Source: Phaeobacter cretensis
GTDB taxonomy: Bacteria > Pseudomonadota > Alphaproteobacteria > Rhodobacterales > Rhodobacteraceae
Assembly (NCBI RefSeq): GCF_047372505.1
Contig: NZ_JBKBEU010000001.1
Span: forward strand, 3,720,001 to 3,784,000
Direction of reading: 5' to 3'
DNA length: 64,000 nt
Positions within the stretch are counted from its first letter, which is position 1. Each line of letters starts with the position of its first letter. The position numbers and the translations under genes are program-made. Positions 43,584 to 53,183 of this stretch are shown piece after piece. The notes under the pieces are model-generated. The model was given only the letters and a program-made list of their open reading frames with translations, had not been told where the DNA came from and made no database searches.

Positions 43584-44465
43584 TCAGATCATCATCTGGC
43601 GTGGATCGGCCAGGAGACCTGTCAGATGGTTCATGAAGCGTGCGGCATCAGCACCGTTGATAGCACGGTGATCATAGCTCAAATCCAGTGGCGCCATCGG
43701 GACGGGGCGGGGGGTGTCCTCCTCCCAGACCGTTACGGTTTCTGTGCGGGTGATGCCGAGAATGGCTATCTCAGGCGGGTTCACGATTGGTGTGAAGGCC
43801 GTGCCGCCGATGCCGCCGAGATTGGTGATCGTCATTGACGCGCCGCCCATTTCTTCGGGGCTGATCTTGCGATTTTGCGCCCGCGTTGCCAGATCGCCGA
43901 CCTCGGTCGCGATTTGCCACAGGCCTTTGCGGTCGGCGTCGCGCACAACGGGGACCATGAGGCCGTGGGGGGTATCAATGGCAATCCCTATGTGAACATA
44001 GCCTTTGAGAATGAGGGATTTACCATCAGGGCTGAGCGCGGCGTTAAACCGGGGAAAGGCACGTAACGCGCGGGCCAGAGCCATTGTGTGAAAGGCTATG
44101 GTCGTGAGCTTTATGCCTCGTGCCTGTGCTTCGGGCTTCCACGCGCCGCGTAGGGCTTCGATGGTCGAGACATCGGCGCGGTCATGGTGCGTCACCTGCG
44201 GGATATGCAGATTGGCTGCTGACAAATTGGCCGAGGCAACCTGTGCGAAACGGCTCATTGGCTCCTCGCTCACCGGGCCATAGGCGGCATGATCGACATC
44301 CCAGTAAGATGCGCCTGTCGGCGGTGCTGGTGTGGTGGTTGCACTGCCCTCCAGATCTTCACGCGACAGGGTGGTTCGGCCCAATGCGCGTGCGCGTTCC
44401 TGCAAATCTATGCCCTTTTCACGGGCCAGTGCCCGAACCGAGGGTGCTGCTATTACGTCAGTCAT
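43584..44465 (-). CDS. 2-oxoacid dehydrogenase E2-like acyltransferase without lipoyl domain
   Basis: 293 residues. The N-terminal peripheral subunit-binding domain (5-40, SVRALAREKGIDL and TTLSREDLEG) is followed by a complete CAT-like acyltransferase domain (about 65-293) ending with the catalytic YDHRAINGADAARF and a proper LLADPRQMMI tail. The usual N-terminal lipoyl domain is missing. A separate gene three positions upstream in the same direction encodes a lipoyl domain, a binding domain and a degenerate acyltransferase, so the two may form one split E2. It is the last gene of the minus-strand run, nine bases after the aldehyde dehydrogenase. Confidence 0.85.
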   Translation of the reverse strand: MTDVIAAPSVRALAREKGIDLQERARALGRTTLSREDLEGSATTTPAPPTGASYWDVDHAAYGPVSEEPMSRFAQVASANLSAANLHIPQVTHHDRADVSTIEALRGAWKPEAQARGIKLTTIAFHTMALARALRAFPRFNAALSPDGKSLILKGYVHIGIAIDTPHGLMVPVVRDADRKGLWQIATEVGDLATRAQNRKISPEEMGGASMTITNLGGIGGTAFTPIVNPPEIAILGITRTETVTVWEEDTPRPVPMAPLDLSYDHRAINGADAARFMNHLTGLLADPRQMMI

Positions 44466-44474
44466 CGTCGCCCC

Positions 44475-45899
<1,425 letters not shown>

Positions 45900-45915
45900 C
45901 TGTCGTCTCCGGATG

Positions 45916-46887
45916 TCAGAGCAAGTGGCGAAGCGGTTGCTCCATCCGGCCTGCGAAATTGGAAAGAAGCTCAATGGCGGCGGGTGCTGTTAGCTGCCCC
46001 GTGCCGTATTCTAGCGTGATGCTCAGGCCATCGCCTGAGCGTGTCAGGGTGAGTGTGGGAATATCCTCGGCCCCGAGGTGAACGGATGTGATCGATGCAA
46101 AACGCAGATCACGGATACACAGATCCGCAGCATCCTCTGTAAGGGTGGCAAGACCAAGCTGCCGCGTGGCGGTGTAGGTCTTGACCATGCCGAATGCCGC
46201 GACTGTGACCACGGCGCTGTTGCCAAAACTGGCAGCGCCAAATCCGGCCAGCAATGCGGAGCTGTCCGTCTGATCAACGGCTTGTGCGGCCCAGTTGGCA
46301 AACTCGGCGAACCCGTCTGTCGCAAGCTCAGCGGTTAGTCGGCTTGCTGTTGTGGCGTCGGACTGTGCCCCAGTGATTGGAAGCGCCTTCAGAGTCTCCA
46401 GATCCTTGACGTGGTAAGGTTGCGGATGGCCCAACTCGACCAGCCGGCCCAGATCCAGACCTTGTTCAAGCGCCAGACGGCGCAGTTTGGGCGAGGCCAG
46501 AATGCGCCCGCTGGTTTGTGATACGGGTCTTAGTTCGGTTGCGGGTTTGTCAGTTTTTGCCTGAGGTGCTGGGGGTGGGAGAGGCGCCGATTGCCGGGCT
46601 GTCGGCTGTGGTGGCGGGGGCGCGCTGACCGTTGCAGGTTTGGCCGGGGACGTGTCCGAAATGACCGCAATGGTCTGACCCACCGGTACGTCTTCGCCCG
46701 CTTGGAATGCAACATCGCTCAGAAAGCCTGTACCTTGTGCCTCGACCTCCATCGTTGCCTTGTCGGTCTCGACCTCGAACAGTATGTCGCCCTCGCTGAC
46801 CGCATCACCGGGGTTTTTATGCCAAACGACGATCAGGCCGGTATCCTGGGCCATACCAAGTGCCGGCATAATGACGTCAAGCGGCAT
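45916..46887 (-). CDS. lipoyl-bearing E2-like subunit with degenerate acyltransferase domain
   Basis: 323 residues. The lipoyl domain (1-78) carries the lipoylation site in VETDKATMEVEA with Lys near residue 43. A Pro/Ala/Gln-rich linker (80-120) and a subunit-binding domain (125-165, ILASPKLRRLALEQG) follow. The C-terminal part (about 170-323) keeps the outline of an acyltransferase, including a PLRHLL tail, but where active E2s have DHRxxDG it reads LEYGTGQLTAP, so the catalytic His and Asp are gone. It should deliver the lipoyl arm to E1 and to the active acyltransferase encoded nearby. It overlaps the E1 beta gene by 11 bases. Confidence 0.85.
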   Translation of the reverse strand: MPLDVIMPALGMAQDTGLIVVWHKNPGDAVSEGDILFEVETDKATMEVEAQGTGFLSDVAFQAGEDVPVGQTIAVISDTSPAKPATVSAPPPPQPTARQSAPLPPPAPQAKTDKPATELRPVSQTSGRILASPKLRRLALEQGLDLGRLVELGHPQPYHVKDLETLKALPITGAQSDATTASRLTAELATDGFAEFANWAAQAVDQTDSSALLAGFGAASFGNSAVVTVAAFGMVKTYTATRQLGLATLTEDAADLCIRDLRFASITSVHLGAEDIPTLTLTRSGDGLSITLEYGTGQLTAPAAIELLSNFAGRMEQPLRHLL

Positions 46888-47872
46888 TGATCATCTCCCC
46901 TGACATCAGTTTTCGCGCATTCGCGGCCACACCTTCGGCTGTCGGGACGGTGATATCCTCAAGCGCGGGGCTGAACGGGACAGGCACGTCCATCGCCCCC
47001 ATGCGCAAGACAGGAGCGTCGAGATGGTAGAAGGCTTTTTCGTTGATCCGGCCGGCGATTTCGCCGGTGACGCCATAGCTTTGATGGCCTTCATCCACCA
47101 CGATCACGCGGCTGGTTTTTCTGGCGGACTTCAACAACGCCGCCTCGTCGAGTGGGACGATGGTGCGCGGATCGATGACTTCGGCGCTGATGCCTTCTGC
47201 AGCAAGAATTTCGGCAGCCTTTTCACAGACCTGCACCATAGATGAGGTCCCGATCAGAGTGATGTCAGTGCCTTCTCGTTTGATATTGGCTGTGCCGAAG
47301 GGGATCAGAAACTCGTCTTCGGGGACTGGCGCCTTGTCGTTGTACATCAGCTTATCTTCGAAGATCACTACCGGGTTGTTGTCGCGGATTGCTGTCTTCA
47401 TCAGGCCTTTGGCCTCATAGGCTGAAGAGGGCATTGCAACCTTTAAACCCGGAATATGGGCCACCAGCGCATGAAGCGACTGGCTGTGTTGCGCCGCCGA
47501 TCGCCGCGTTGCCCCCAGATTGGTGCGCAGCACCAGCGGCGCACTCATTTTTCCACCGGACATATAATGTGTCTTGGCCGCCTGATTGCAGAGCTGGTCC
47601 ATGACCAGAAAGATGAAATCGCCAAACATCAGATCGACCACAGGGCGGGTGCCCGTCATTGCGGCCCCCACCGCAAGGCCCATGAACCCCGGCTCAGCGA
47701 TCGGCGTGTCCACCACGCGCGCGGTGCCGAATTCTTCAACCAGCCCGCTCAGAACTTTGAAAGGTGTCCCTGCCTCGGCGACGTCTTCGCCGATAATGAA
47801 CACGGTTTCATCACGACGCATTTCTTCGGCCAGCGCTTCGTTCACCGCCTGGGACAGGGTTATTTCTCGCAT
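46877..47872 (-). CDS. TPP-dependent dehydrogenase E1 component, beta subunit (acetoin/pyruvate dehydrogenase-like)
   Basis: 331 residues from ATG 47872 with GAGGAG upstream. Transketolase-like pyrimidine-binding and C-terminal domains: FIIGEDVAEAGTPFKVLSGL near residue 22, DTPIAEPGFMGLAVGAAM near 55 with the Glu that activates the TPP, FGDFIFLVMDQLCNQAAK near 85, and GASGSSMVQ-like LIGTSSMVQVCEKAAEIL near 200. It resembles AcoB of acetoin dehydrogenase at least as much as PdhB. It pairs with the E1 alpha gene, ten bases upstream. Confidence 0.88.
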   Translation of the reverse strand: MREITLSQAVNEALAEEMRRDETVFIIGEDVAEAGTPFKVLSGLVEEFGTARVVDTPIAEPGFMGLAVGAAMTGTRPVVDLMFGDFIFLVMDQLCNQAAKTHYMSGGKMSAPLVLRTNLGATRRSAAQHSQSLHALVAHIPGLKVAMPSSAYEAKGLMKTAIRDNNPVVIFEDKLMYNDKAPVPEDEFLIPFGTANIKREGTDITLIGTSSMVQVCEKAAEILAAEGISAEVIDPRTIVPLDEAALLKSARKTSRVIVVDEGHQSYGVTGEIAGRINEKAFYHLDAPVLRMGAMDVPVPFSPALEDITVPTAEGVAANARKLMSGEMINAA

Positions 47873-47882
47873 TATGTTCTCC

Positions 47883-48878
47883 TCAGGCCAGAACGTGTTG
47901 CACATCGGTGTAGACATGCATGTCGACTTCATTTTGGTCGGGGTAGGGGGCGTCCAGCGCATATTCGACTGCGTTGGCGGCATCTGCCTTGATTTCGGCG
48001 TTCATGGTGTCAATTTCGTCCTCGGTGGCTATGCCTTGCTCGATCAGCCATCCACGAAATTTGATGATCGGATCGCGGTTCTCTTTCCAATCAGCTTCTT
48101 CTTGTTTTGAGCGGTAGTATTCGCGATTGATGTCGCCGACGTGGTGGCCGTGGTAGCGATAGGTCAAGAGTTCCATAAAGAACGGGCCCTCGCCTTTGCG
48201 GGCGCGTGCGACTAATTTTTCCGTCAGAGCATGTACCGCAAGGACATCCTGACCATCGACCTGATGTGCCTCGATCCCGAAAGCTTCGGCGCGGGCGGTG
48301 ATGGATCCGGCGGCGATTTCTTCGGTCTTGGTGTATTCGGAATAGCCGTTGTTTTCGCAGGCATAGATGACAGGCAGGTTCCATAACGAAGCCATGTTCA
48401 TAACCTCATACATCAGGCCCTGAGCGGTGGCGCCATCCCCAAAGAAACAGACGGTTACATCATCGCGGCCCAGAAGTTTGGCAGTGAAGGCCGAACCCGT
48501 GGCGATGCCCATCGAGCCGCCAACAATGGCATTTGCCCCAAGGTTACCATTTGATTGATCGGCTATGTGCATAGAGCCGCCCTTGCCGCGACAATAGCCC
48601 TCTTCCTTACCCAGAAGTTCGCAGAACATTTCCTTGAACTCGGCCCCCTTTGCGACGCAATGCCCGTGACCACGGTGGGTCGATGTGATCTTGTCATCCT
48701 TGGTCAACGCTTCGCAGATGCCCACGGCGACCGCTTCTTCGCCCGAGTACATATGCGTCAGTCCCGGCATCTTGGCAGAAAGATAAAGCTGGTTGGCGTT
48801 GTCCTCAAAACTGCGGATGCGCACCATTTGGCGGTACATGCGCAGGTAATCTTCGGTGTTGGTTTTTGTCTTGGCCAT
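47883..48878 (-). CDS. TPP-dependent dehydrogenase E1 component, alpha subunit (acetoin/pyruvate dehydrogenase-like)
   Basis: 331 residues. The TPP-binding motif runs from FFGDGATAQGLMYE near residue 145 to ACENNGYSEYT near 175 (GDG...NN). THRGHGHCVAKGAE near 67 and GKGGSMHIADQSNGNLGANA near 97 are E1 alpha features, and YRYHGHHVGDINREYYRS near 240 is the substrate-side phosphorylation-loop region. With the beta gene it forms an alpha2-beta2 E1 that decarboxylates or cleaves a keto substrate and passes the acyl group to lipoate. No E3 gene is in this cluster, so the general E3 must serve. Confidence 0.88.
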   Translation of the reverse strand: MAKTKTNTEDYLRMYRQMVRIRSFEDNANQLYLSAKMPGLTHMYSGEEAVAVGICEALTKDDKITSTHRGHGHCVAKGAEFKEMFCELLGKEEGYCRGKGGSMHIADQSNGNLGANAIVGGSMGIATGSAFTAKLLGRDDVTVCFFGDGATAQGLMYEVMNMASLWNLPVIYACENNGYSEYTKTEEIAAGSITARAEAFGIEAHQVDGQDVLAVHALTEKLVARARKGEGPFFMELLTYRYHGHHVGDINREYYRSKQEEADWKENRDPIIKFRGWLIEQGIATEDEIDTMNAEIKADAANAVEYALDAPYPDQNEVDMHVYTDVQHVLA

Positions 48879-48909
48879 GACGTCCTCTTGGGCATTTGGA
48901 TCACGCCCA

Positions 48910-48933
48910 CCCTGCGCGGGAGCGCACGCAGGG
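48910..48933 (-). other. hairpin between the M24-family gene and E1 alpha
   Basis: CCCTGCG (48910-48916) pairs with CGCAGGG (48927-48933) around ten bases. No T run follows in the direction of transcription (minus), so partial attenuation or message processing is more likely than full termination. Confidence 0.35.
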
Positions 48934-48950
48934 CGGGGGCCGACGGCCGA

Positions 48951-50249
48951 TCAATAGCGATTGGCGATCGGCAATTCTTGGGCTGGGAACAGCGAGATGA
49001 CTTCGCAACCTGTATCGGTCACAACGACTTCCTCCTCGATGCGCGCGGCCGAATAGCCGTCCGATGCAGGGCAATAGGTTTCGAGTGCGAAAACCATGCC
49101 AGTTTTGATCTCCATCGGATTGTCGAGCGATACGGCGCGGCTGATAATTGGGCGCTCGTGTAGCGCAAGGCCAAGACCGTGGCCGAACTGGAGACCAAAC
49201 GCCGACAGTTCGTCAGGGAAGCCGAAATCTTCGGCCTTTGGCCACAGCTTGGCGACCTGATCGGTTGTTACGCCGGGTTTGATTGCCGCGATGGATGCGT
49301 CGATCCAGTCTCGCGCCTTGACGTAGGCATCGCGTTGAGACGGGGTCGACATGCCGATGTTGAAGGTCCGGTAATAGCAGGTGCGGTATCCTTGATAGCT
49401 TTGCAGAATGTCGAAGAAGGCCTGATCGCCGGGTCGGAATTGCCGGTCGGTAAAATTGTGCGGGTGCGGATTGCAGCGCTCGCCCGAGATCGCATTGATG
49501 GCTTCCACATCGTCGGATCCCCACTCGTAGAGCAGCTTGTTCGACATGGCGACAATCTCGTTTTCACGGACGCCTGGCTTCAGCTCTTCGTAGATCATGT
49601 GATAGACACCGTCGACCATGCTGGCGGCCTGGGTCAGCAGCTGGATTTCATCCCAGTTCTTGATCTCACGGGCGCTGAGCATGATTTGCTGGCCGTCCAC
49701 AATGTTCAGCCCTGCCTCCTTTAGGGCTTCGAACATTGCGGTTTCGGCATAGTCCACGCCAACGGGCATGCCCTTCATCCCTGCGTCTTCGATGAGACCG
49801 GCGATGTCTTCGGCGTATTTCTTCATCAGACCAAAACTGGGTGGTATGGTGCCGCGCATCCCGACTACGCCGGCGTGGCAATTCTCAGGAACCAGCCAGT
49901 CGGAATATTTTCGGTGGTGCACCGCTGCGGAGCCGAAATCCCACACATGGGGCGCGTCATCCCCGGTGAGCAGAGCAAAGCGGCACATCTTGTCGCGTTC
50001 CCATTCGCCGATCTTGGTGGCAGTGGTGTAGCGGATGTTGTTGACATCAAAGAGCAGAAGCGAGCCCGCATCACTGTTCTTGAGCGCCTGCCGTGTTCTG
50101 CTAAGGCGATAGCGGCGCAGCCTGTCATGATCGATGCGGCGCTCGAAATCAACTGAGGTGTGCCCCCATGCCGGAAGACGACCTTCCCATTGCCAATTTG
50201 GTTCAAGGTCTTGCGGTGTCAGAACATTCGGCGTCAGTGCGCGAGACAT
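48951..50249 (-). CDS. M24-family (aminopeptidase P/creatinase fold) enzyme lacking metal-ligand Asp residues
   Basis: 432 residues. The N-terminal creatinase-like domain (40-200, SLLLFDVNNIRYTTATKIG) is followed by the pita-bread domain (about 205-425). The HPHNFTDR, FGHGLGLALHE, FALETY and RIEEEVVVT stretches hold the expected His and Glu positions. In the segment where metallopeptidases have two Asp ligands about eleven residues apart, this protein reads FFDILQSYQGYRTCYYRTF, keeping only the first. Creatinase and ectoine hydrolase have lost ligands in the same segment and act on small molecules, so a non-peptidase hydrolase is more likely than an aminopeptidase. DMSP lyase DddP shares the fold but uses those Asp ligands. 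The gene lies between an SDR gene and E1 alpha. Confidence 0.75.
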   Translation of the reverse strand: MSRALTPNVLTPQDLEPNWQWEGRLPAWGHTSVDFERRIDHDRLRRYRLSRTRQALKNSDAGSLLLFDVNNIRYTTATKIGEWERDKMCRFALLTGDDAPHVWDFGSAAVHHRKYSDWLVPENCHAGVVGMRGTIPPSFGLMKKYAEDIAGLIEDAGMKGMPVGVDYAETAMFEALKEAGLNIVDGQQIMLSAREIKNWDEIQLLTQAASMVDGVYHMIYEELKPGVRENEIVAMSNKLLYEWGSDDVEAINAISGERCNPHPHNFTDRQFRPGDQAFFDILQSYQGYRTCYYRTFNIGMSTPSQRDAYVKARDWIDASIAAIKPGVTTDQVAKLWPKAEDFGFPDELSAFGLQFGHGLGLALHERPIISRAVSLDNPMEIKTGMVFALETYCPASDGYSAARIEEEVVVTDTGCEVISLFPAQELPIANRY

Positions 50250-50312
50250 AGGATACTCCTTTGAGCACCGCGATGCGTGCTCATTTGTGATAGAATTCAG
50301 CTGTTTGTTGGG

Positions 50313-51122
50313 TTACTGGATGCACCAACCCCCATCGATGTGGATCATCTGGCCGGTCATGTAGTCGCTATCGTCCGATGCGAGGAACGATGCAGTTCCA
50401 ACGATGTCATTTGGGTAGCTGATGCGTTTGATCTGCAAAGCATCGCGTACGATATCATCGTAGGCCTGGCCCTCTTTTTCCTTGAAACCGATGTCCACCA
50501 GGTCCTTGTCGAGCTGCTCCCAAAGCGGGGTCACCACGACGCCGGGCGCATAGCCGTTGACTGTAATATTATGCTCGGCAAGCCCGATCGCTCCGCAATG
50601 CGTCAGTGCAAGGCAGCCGTATTTTGAGGTGCAGTACACGGTGACATCGACCAGAGGTTTGCGTGATGCGATGGATCCGACGTTGATCAACTTGTAGGGA
50701 TGCCCCTCCATCGGTCCTTGGTTGATCATCTGGCGTGCGGTTTCCTGCATGCCCAGCCACATCGCCTTTGTGTTCACGTTCATGATCATGTCCCAGTTGT
50801 CTTCATCGATATCCATGAAGAACCGGGGCTTGTTCAAGCCAGCGTTGAAAAGGCCGACGTTGATGGATCCAAACGCATCGACCGTTGCGGCGACGGCGGC
50901 TGCGTTATCTGCGCGCTTGGTGACATCCATCTTGACTGCAATGGCCTGTCCGTTTCCTGCCGCGTTGATGGCATCTGCGACTTTCTGGGCCTCACCTCTA
51001 TCCAGATCGCCAAGGCAAACATTTGCGCCTTGTGCTGCAAAGCTTTCGGCATTGGCCTGACCCATGCCGCGGGCGGCTCCAGTGATCAGAACATTTTTAC
51101 CTTTCAGGCGATTGGAATCCAT
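50313..51122 (-). CDS. short-chain dehydrogenase/reductase (SDR), polyol-dehydrogenase-like
   Basis: 269 residues of classical SDR: NAD-binding TGAARGMGQANA near residue 15, NAGLNKPRF near 93, Ser in NVGSIASRK near 148, and the catalytic YCTSK near 160. Residues after the active site read APGVVVTPLWEQLDKDLVDIG, nearly the same as in the second SDR at 54.2 kb, so the two are paralogs. Such SDRs oxidise secondary alcohols of polyols, sugars or butanediol. It is the first enzyme gene after the fusion regulator (22 bases) in the minus-strand run. Confidence 0.87.
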   Translation of the reverse strand: MDSNRLKGKNVLITGAARGMGQANAESFAAQGANVCLGDLDRGEAQKVADAINAAGNGQAIAVKMDVTKRADNAAAVAATVDAFGSINVGLFNAGLNKPRFFMDIDEDNWDMIMNVNTKAMWLGMQETARQMINQGPMEGHPYKLINVGSIASRKPLVDVTVYCTSKYGCLALTHCGAIGLAEHNITVNGYAPGVVVTPLWEQLDKDLVDIGFKEKEGQAYDDIVRDALQIKRISYPNDIVGTASFLASDDSDYMTGQMIHIDGGWCIQ

Positions 51123-51144
51123 GGTCTCTCCTCCTCAGATTTCG

Positions 51145-52965
51145 TCAGTCTGGTTTTATCAACGCATCAGCTCGGGCTTGCGCGGTTTTCAGAGCCTCAC
51201 GCGGGGACGTAATACCGCGCAGCATGTCGTGAAATTCTTCACCGCAAATCTGGATGATATCGCAGATCTCCGGCACCGGCGGACGCGGCCAGAACTGAAG
51301 CTCATCACGCCATGACATGCCGTCGACGGCTTCGAAGATTGGTGATGTGCGGCGCACTTCTGGGTCGGCACCGACCGAATAGCGCGGATTGGTCCGGCTG
51401 CCATTTTGCACATACAGCTTCTGCGCTTCGGGTGAGGTGAACACCAAAAGTGCCTCAACCGCGGCCTTGACCCGCTCGGGTGGCAGATTAGCCGGAATTC
51501 CCATCACATATCCCCCCACCGGGGCGATGGGCCCCGCGCTGGAGCCTGCAGGATGTGGAAGATAGCCGGTTTGCCCATAAGCTGGCGAGCTGTCGTCCAG
51601 TTCGAAGTAAGGTGCGAGCAGCGTGTATCCGTAGGCCATAGAGATACTGCCTGCCGCATAGGGGCGAATACGTTCATACCAAGACATCGATAAGATGTCG
51701 GGCGGAGAATATTTGAACATCTCCAATAGGTATTCGGCGGCTTTTAGACCTGCCTCGGTATCGATCGTCGGGCGATAGTCGCGGTTGGCAAGATCATCCA
51801 TCTTAAACCCGCCTGCTATGGCAGGGAGGTCAAGGACCGGTTCCCCAAAATCTGCCATGGCCATCAAAACCGTATGCCCAAGAGCGGTTCCTCGCGCGGC
51901 ATTCCAGGCGATGCCGTAGCGGTTGCGAGCGGGATCGTGCAGCGTTTTGGCGGCCTCAAGAAGCATATCGGTTGTCGCTGGGGGCTCCAGGCCGGCCTCA
52001 GCAAAGAGATCTTTACGGTAGAACAGCAATTCCGGTGTCGTCTGCCCGGGAACGCCATATGGACGTCCGCCCCAGTGCACCGCTTGCCAACCTGCTGTAT
52101 GAAAATCAGCCGGGTCGATGCGTGCGACATCCATCGCCTCATCAAGGGGCATCAACATGCCGCTTTCGGCATAGCCACCGACCCAGGGTAAATCGAGCGC
52201 GATAATATCGTAGCGGCTTATCTTGCGCTCGGCGTTGCGTATCGCTTCTTCACGCAGGCGATCGATTGAAAAGGCACGCTGATGAATTTCAGCTCCGATC
52301 ACCTGTTCGAACTGGCGCTTAAGATTGTCCATGACCATGAAGGTCGGGTCGCCGTGTACCAAGACGCGGATGCCTCCAGATACCTTGAGCGGTTCGGGCA
52401 GGACCTTGAGCGGCGGAATTGACTGCGCAGACAGATACGAGCCACCGTAGTAGTAGTCTTTTGTGTCAGAGGCGCGTTCGCGACCGCCAAATTCGGCTTC
52501 TGCCAAACGCTCGACACGCCCGGAGAACTGCATCCATTGCTCAAGCAATCTTTCGCTGGGGTGCAGTGAGAAACTCTTTCCGCTTTGGGTGCGGGGGCGC
52601 TGTTCGATCAGGCCGGATGACACCATCTCTTTGAGCCGCCTGTTGGCAGTCGCATATGGGACCTGACTGGCGCCGATCAAAGAGGTCGGCGTCACTGTCT
52701 TGGCTTCCAGATGCCCGCGGATCAGATGTAACGTCATACGGAAAAGGGGATTAGGTACAAAAAGCTCGACCGAAGACTCCAGCTCGACGCCAAAATTTTC
52801 CAGAAAGGACAGAGTATGAAGCATCTTGGTTTTCGCCTTTGGCGAAACCAGATAGCTTTCGATATGTCCTCTCATTGCATTCATTGGCTTTGGCCGCCTG
52901 TTTGGATTTTTCTGTGTGTTTAAGCCGCTAAGATTATCCAATTTGGACGAATCGAACTTCGGCAT
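51145..52965 (-). CDS. winged-helix regulator fused to a family-1 solute-binding protein domain
   Basis: 606 residues from ATG 52965, with GGGAGAG upstream; an in-frame ATG at 53016 lies in the promoter region. There is no signal peptide. Residues about 65-160 form a MarR-like winged helix (ASQVPYATANRRLKEMVSSG, LIEQRPRTQSGKSFSL). Residues about 195-600 are an SBP_bac_1-type sugar-binding protein (PLKVSGGIRVLVHGDPTF, YDIIALDLPWVGGYAESGML, GVPGQTTPELLFYRKDLFAE, ALLVFTSPEAQKLYVQNGS). The binding domain is therefore cytoplasmic and should sense the ligand of the locus. It is divergent from an ABC importer whose own binding protein belongs to the different RbsB-like class. SgrR is a known regulator built on the same principle but with a family-5 domain. 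Confidence 0.83.
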   Translation of the reverse strand: MPKFDSSKLDNLSGLNTQKNPNRRPKPMNAMRGHIESYLVSPKAKTKMLHTLSFLENFGVELESSVELFVPNPLFRMTLHLIRGHLEAKTVTPTSLIGASQVPYATANRRLKEMVSSGLIEQRPRTQSGKSFSLHPSERLLEQWMQFSGRVERLAEAEFGGRERASDTKDYYYGGSYLSAQSIPPLKVLPEPLKVSGGIRVLVHGDPTFMVMDNLKRQFEQVIGAEIHQRAFSIDRLREEAIRNAERKISRYDIIALDLPWVGGYAESGMLMPLDEAMDVARIDPADFHTAGWQAVHWGGRPYGVPGQTTPELLFYRKDLFAEAGLEPPATTDMLLEAAKTLHDPARNRYGIAWNAARGTALGHTVLMAMADFGEPVLDLPAIAGGFKMDDLANRDYRPTIDTEAGLKAAEYLLEMFKYSPPDILSMSWYERIRPYAAGSISMAYGYTLLAPYFELDDSSPAYGQTGYLPHPAGSSAGPIAPVGGYVMGIPANLPPERVKAAVEALLVFTSPEAQKLYVQNGSRTNPRYSVGADPEVRRTSPIFEAVDGMSWRDELQFWPRPPVPEICDIIQICGEEFHDMLRGITSPREALKTAQARADALIKPD

Positions 52966-53040
52966 GACGTCTCTCCCAATCAAAATGCTCAAAATGACAA
53001 TTGGATCGTATCGCAAAAATATTCACTTTGATAAAAAAAT

Positions 53041-53055
53041 TATCCATAATGGATA
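53041..53055. promoter_or_regulatory. perfect 15-base palindrome, candidate operator
   Basis: TATCCAT-A-ATGGATA is a perfect dyad with seven-base arms. It lies in the 218-base gap between the divergent fusion regulator and the ABC importer genes, 76 bases from the regulator start, and is A/T-rich as expected near a promoter. Confidence 0.6.
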
Positions 53056-53100
53056 TTATTGCTGCATCTTATGTGCATTGGAAACGTCACGCTGTGTGCA

Positions 53101-53122
53101 ATCGTTCGAGCTATCGAATGAT
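53101..53122. promoter_or_regulatory. 22-base imperfect dyad, second candidate operator
   Basis: ATCGTTCGA (53101-53109) and TCGAATGAT (53114-53122) are inverted with one mismatch around GCTA. It lies about 60 bases before the start of the binding-protein gene and is unlike the 15-base palindrome, so a second regulator or an RNA hairpin in the leader is possible. Confidence 0.45.
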
Positions 53123-53183
53123 ACTTCCTCGGGTGGAGACGAGGATGTGAACAAAACCAAGAATGTTCCGGGAGGAGACCCTA

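Noticed and set aside
48951..50249. DMSP lyase DddP
   Set aside because: It shares the M24 fold, but the second Asp metal ligand needed in DddP is absent and the operon is of sugar/dehydrogenase type.
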